Below, one piece after another: positions 62,277-64,000 of a stretch of 64,000 nt of DNA. The notes under the pieces were generated by a model. That model made no database searches. It was not told where the DNA came from and saw only the letters and a program-made list of their open reading frames with translations. The first letter of the stretch is position 1, and each line of letters begins with the position of its first letter. The position numbers and the translations under genes were made by a program. Origin of the DNA: an uncultured Parabacteroides sp. (lineage in GTDB: Bacteria; Bacteroidota; Bacteroidia; Bacteroidales; Tannerellaceae); the NCBI GenBank assembly GCA_910577325.1, contig CAJTMR010000008.1, positions 1 to 64,000 on the forward strand, written 5' to 3'.

Positions 62277-63269
62277 TTATTTAGGACTGAGTATTATCTT
62301 GTCTCCCTCGATCGTGTAACTGATCGGACTGATCAAGGCCAACAACTTCAAGATCTCTTCCGGCGACTCTTTCCGGATAGTCAACGACAGGCGATGATCG
62401 AGTGGGACCCCTTTCCGGCATTCAATATCCATATTATACCAATGCTTCATCCGATGCAGGATGGTCGACAGCTTTTCATTCGTGCAGACCAGCTTGTCAC
62501 CGATCCAGATAATATAATCGGAAGCATCCACCTCCGACAGGCTATAGGTTCCATTGCGCCTGTTGCAGGAAATCCGTTGGTTGGGTTTCAGGATGATTCC
62601 TTTACTCATACCGGACAAAAGGACTTCCACCTTGCCCGAAAGCAAGGTCGTTTCGATCGTTTCCTTATTCTCGTAATTCTTGACATTGAAGTGCGTACCC
62701 AACACGTTAACGACCATCCCGTCCGTCTCCACAAAGAAAGGCGCCTTTTCATTCCGCACGACTTCGAAATAACCTTCTCCTTCCAACTTCACAGAGCGCT
62801 TATCATCAGAGAAATGTTCCGGATAGATCAACATGCTGTTGGCATTCAGCCAAGCAGTCGTCCCGTCCGGCAAGATCACAGGTCCTTTGCTGTCTTTTCC
62901 CATAATGACACGGTTCATTATCAACTGTTCTTCAACAGAAGAATCGAAAAACTGATTTTGTCCGGCAAAATAACTTCCCAGCGAGCAAACCAGCAGTACA
63001 GCGACAGAAGCAGCTACTTTCATATAATAAGACAAGCGTATCTGCCTCCGTGCCCTCTCTTTCGCCTCGATCCCGATCGTGAAACGCTTAAAAGCCCGCT
63101 TCACCAAATCCGGGTCCGACACCGGGGCAGCACCGCTTTCCAGCCACCGGTCCCTTATTTCGGAAAAAACCTTCTTATTCTCCTCGCCGCCTTTCAACCA
63201 GCCAAGCAGAAGTTCCTTCTCCTTTTCCGAAGCATTTCCTTGTAAATATTTTAATATTATGTCATTCAT
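62277..63269 (-). CDS. FecR family anti-sigma factor
   Basis: A 330-residue single-pass membrane protein. A cytoplasmic N-terminus (about 1-75, IILKYLQGNASEKEKELLLGWLKGG) is followed by a transmembrane helix (about 80-100, MKVAASVAVLLVCSLGSYFAG). The periplasmic FecR domain (about 120-220, VILPDGTTAWLNANSMLIYPEHF, FFVETDGMVVNVLGTHFNVK) and a DUF4974-type C-terminal domain (about 255-330) complete it. It would hold the ECF sigma factor until the SusC STN domain signals substrate. I chose the ATG at 63269. It is divergent from the sigma gene and upstream of susC. Confidence 0.93.
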   Translation of the reverse strand: MNDIILKYLQGNASEKEKELLLGWLKGGEENKKVFSEIRDRWLESGAAPVSDPDLVKRAFKRFTIGIEAKERARRQIRLSYYMKVAASVAVLLVCSLGSYFAGQNQFFDSSVEEQLIMNRVIMGKDSKGPVILPDGTTAWLNANSMLIYPEHFSDDKRSVKLEGEGYFEVVRNEKAPFFVETDGMVVNVLGTHFNVKNYENKETIETTLLSGKVEVLLSGMSKGIILKPNQRISCNRRNGTYSLSEVDASDYIIWIGDKLVCTNEKLSTILHRMKHWYNMDIECRKGVPLDHRLSLTIRKESPEEILKLLALISPISYTIEGDKIILSPK

Positions 63270-63341
63270 CCTTTGATTACATTCTTTATACCTATCACAA
63301 AACAAAAAAGAATATCCCTACCTCCGAACCGAAAAAAATTC

Positions 63342-63349
63342 TATTTTTG
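63342..63349 (+). promoter_or_regulatory. -7 element (TATTTTTG) of the ECF sigma gene
   Basis: TATTTTTG matches TAnnTTTG and lies 31 bp before the ATG at 63381, which supports that start over an upstream one. Confidence 0.5.
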
Positions 63350-63380
63350 TCGGAAAATATGCAAAGAGAAACAGAATATC

Positions 63381-63986
63381 ATGAAAATACCGGAAGAAAA
63401 CTGTTTGAAAAAGCCACATGCCAGGACAAATGACCTATCATTGTTCCGCGAACTGTTTGACTCCTATTTTCGGGCACTTACGACCTATGCCTACCGTTTC
63501 GTAGACGACTGGCAAACTGCCGAAGATATCACCCAAGATGTTTTCATGTCGCTTTGGGAGAAAAAAGAAAGCATCGACTTTGATGATCCGATCAAACCCT
63601 ACCTCTATCGCGCCGCTTACAACCGCTCCATCAATTACCTCAATTCAGCCCTGATGCAGAAGCGCATCGAAGGTACGGACACGATAGACGAGCTGATCCA
63701 CCGCGAAATCCTCAGCTACAACCAGCATGACACGCTCCTGCTGAAGGAGATCACCGACGAGATCAACCGGTTTGTCGACACGCTTCCCCCCCAATGCAGG
63801 ACAGTCTATAAGCTGAGCCGCGAAAAGAACCTGCGGAACAAAGAAATAGCCGCCCGACTGGAAATCAGCGAAAAGGCGGTAGAAAAACATATCACCAAAG
63901 CATTGAGCGAAATACGCAACCATTTGGTACGCCTCGACATCCTTTCCATACTGGTTTGCCTGATCGGTAATTCTTCCTGCCATTAG
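63381..63986 (+). CDS. ECF RNA polymerase sigma-70 factor of the SusCD locus
   Basis: A 201-residue sigma factor. Region 2 (about 18-85) includes LFDSYFRALTTYAYRFVDDW and AEDITQDVFMSLWEKKE. Region 4 (about 135-185) includes LPPQCRTVYKLSREKNLRNK and IAARLEISEKAVEKHITKAL. It is transcribed divergently from the FecR gene, 111 bp away. With FecR and the STN-bearing SusC it forms the standard trans-envelope switch that turns on the susC-susD-sulfatase genes when substrate binds. The stop lies 15 bp before the end of the window. Confidence 0.93.
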   Translation: MKIPEENCLKKPHARTNDLSLFRELFDSYFRALTTYAYRFVDDWQTAEDITQDVFMSLWEKKESIDFDDPIKPYLYRAAYNRSINYLNSALMQKRIEGTDTIDELIHREILSYNQHDTLLLKEITDEINRFVDTLPPQCRTVYKLSREKNLRNKEIAARLEISEKAVEKHITKALSEIRNHLVRLDILSILVCLIGNSSCH

Positions 63987-64000
63987 TTTTTGAGATTTTA

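Overview
The window looks like a chromosomal segment of a gut Bacteroidales bacterium, most probably a Parabacteroides. The evidence is a SusC/SusD nutrient-uptake locus with ECF sigma and FecR-type anti-sigma genes, a cytochrome bd operon led by a DUF4492 gene, NigD-, DUF3822-, DUF4924- and Cbp1-like proteins, many promoters with the Bacteroidetes -7 consensus TAnnTTTG, and a very large surface protein with the C-terminal module typical of Parabacteroides S-layer-like proteins. I see no tRNA, rRNA, CRISPR array, prophage or complete insertion sequence.

Layout. 0-6 kb: the start of a truncated minus-strand gene, a GH20 hexosaminidase lipoprotein, then an ECF sigma factor and a large TonB-receptor-like barrel. 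6-15 kb: an Rpn-type nuclease and mostly housekeeping genes (rhomboid, cardiolipin synthase, rsmD, DUF3822, RecD-like helicase, surE, lpxB). 15-21 kb: a NigD-like lipoprotein, a sigma / putative anti-sigma / DUF4097 operon, and a Gfo/Idh dehydrogenase plus DUF1080 pair that resembles the 3-keto-glycoside pathway. 21-25 kb: DUF4492-cydA-cydB and ribonuclease Z. 25-34 kb: a small secreted protein made almost entirely of a C-terminal-tail-like domain, rsmI, a Cbp1-like lipoprotein, a YjjG-like phosphatase, prfC, rfbD, DUF4924 and an unusually short Mur-ligase homologue. 34-41 kb: a metallo-beta-lactamase-fold hydrolase, a Dabb lipoprotein, a second GH20, pflB-pflA and a RelE-like toxin-antitoxin pair.

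41-53 kb is the accessory part. A 1236-residue S-layer-like protein gene (minus strand) is preceded by a DNA segment of about 200 bp bounded by a perfect 26-bp inverted repeat containing AAACGTTCGT, the core of Mpi-type invertible promoters. Inside is a well-spaced promoter that currently points away from the surface gene, so the gene is read here as phase OFF. To the right, in the direction the promoter now faces, lie a stand-alone LytTR regulator and two tandem paralogues of an unrecognised family. Next come three MITE-like elements with TNA target duplications, two of which flank an AT-rich beta-propeller lipoprotein gene.

53-64 kb: a RidA/FkbO-like protein, CBM9-like and LysE genes, then a compact polysaccharide-utilisation-type locus (sulfatase, SusD, SusC with STN domain, FecR, divergent ECF sigma factor). 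Non-coding repeats recur through the window: a TGAAAC/GTTTCA family at about 12.9 and 34.6 kb, and a 150-310 bp element at about 25.2 and 46.2 kb.
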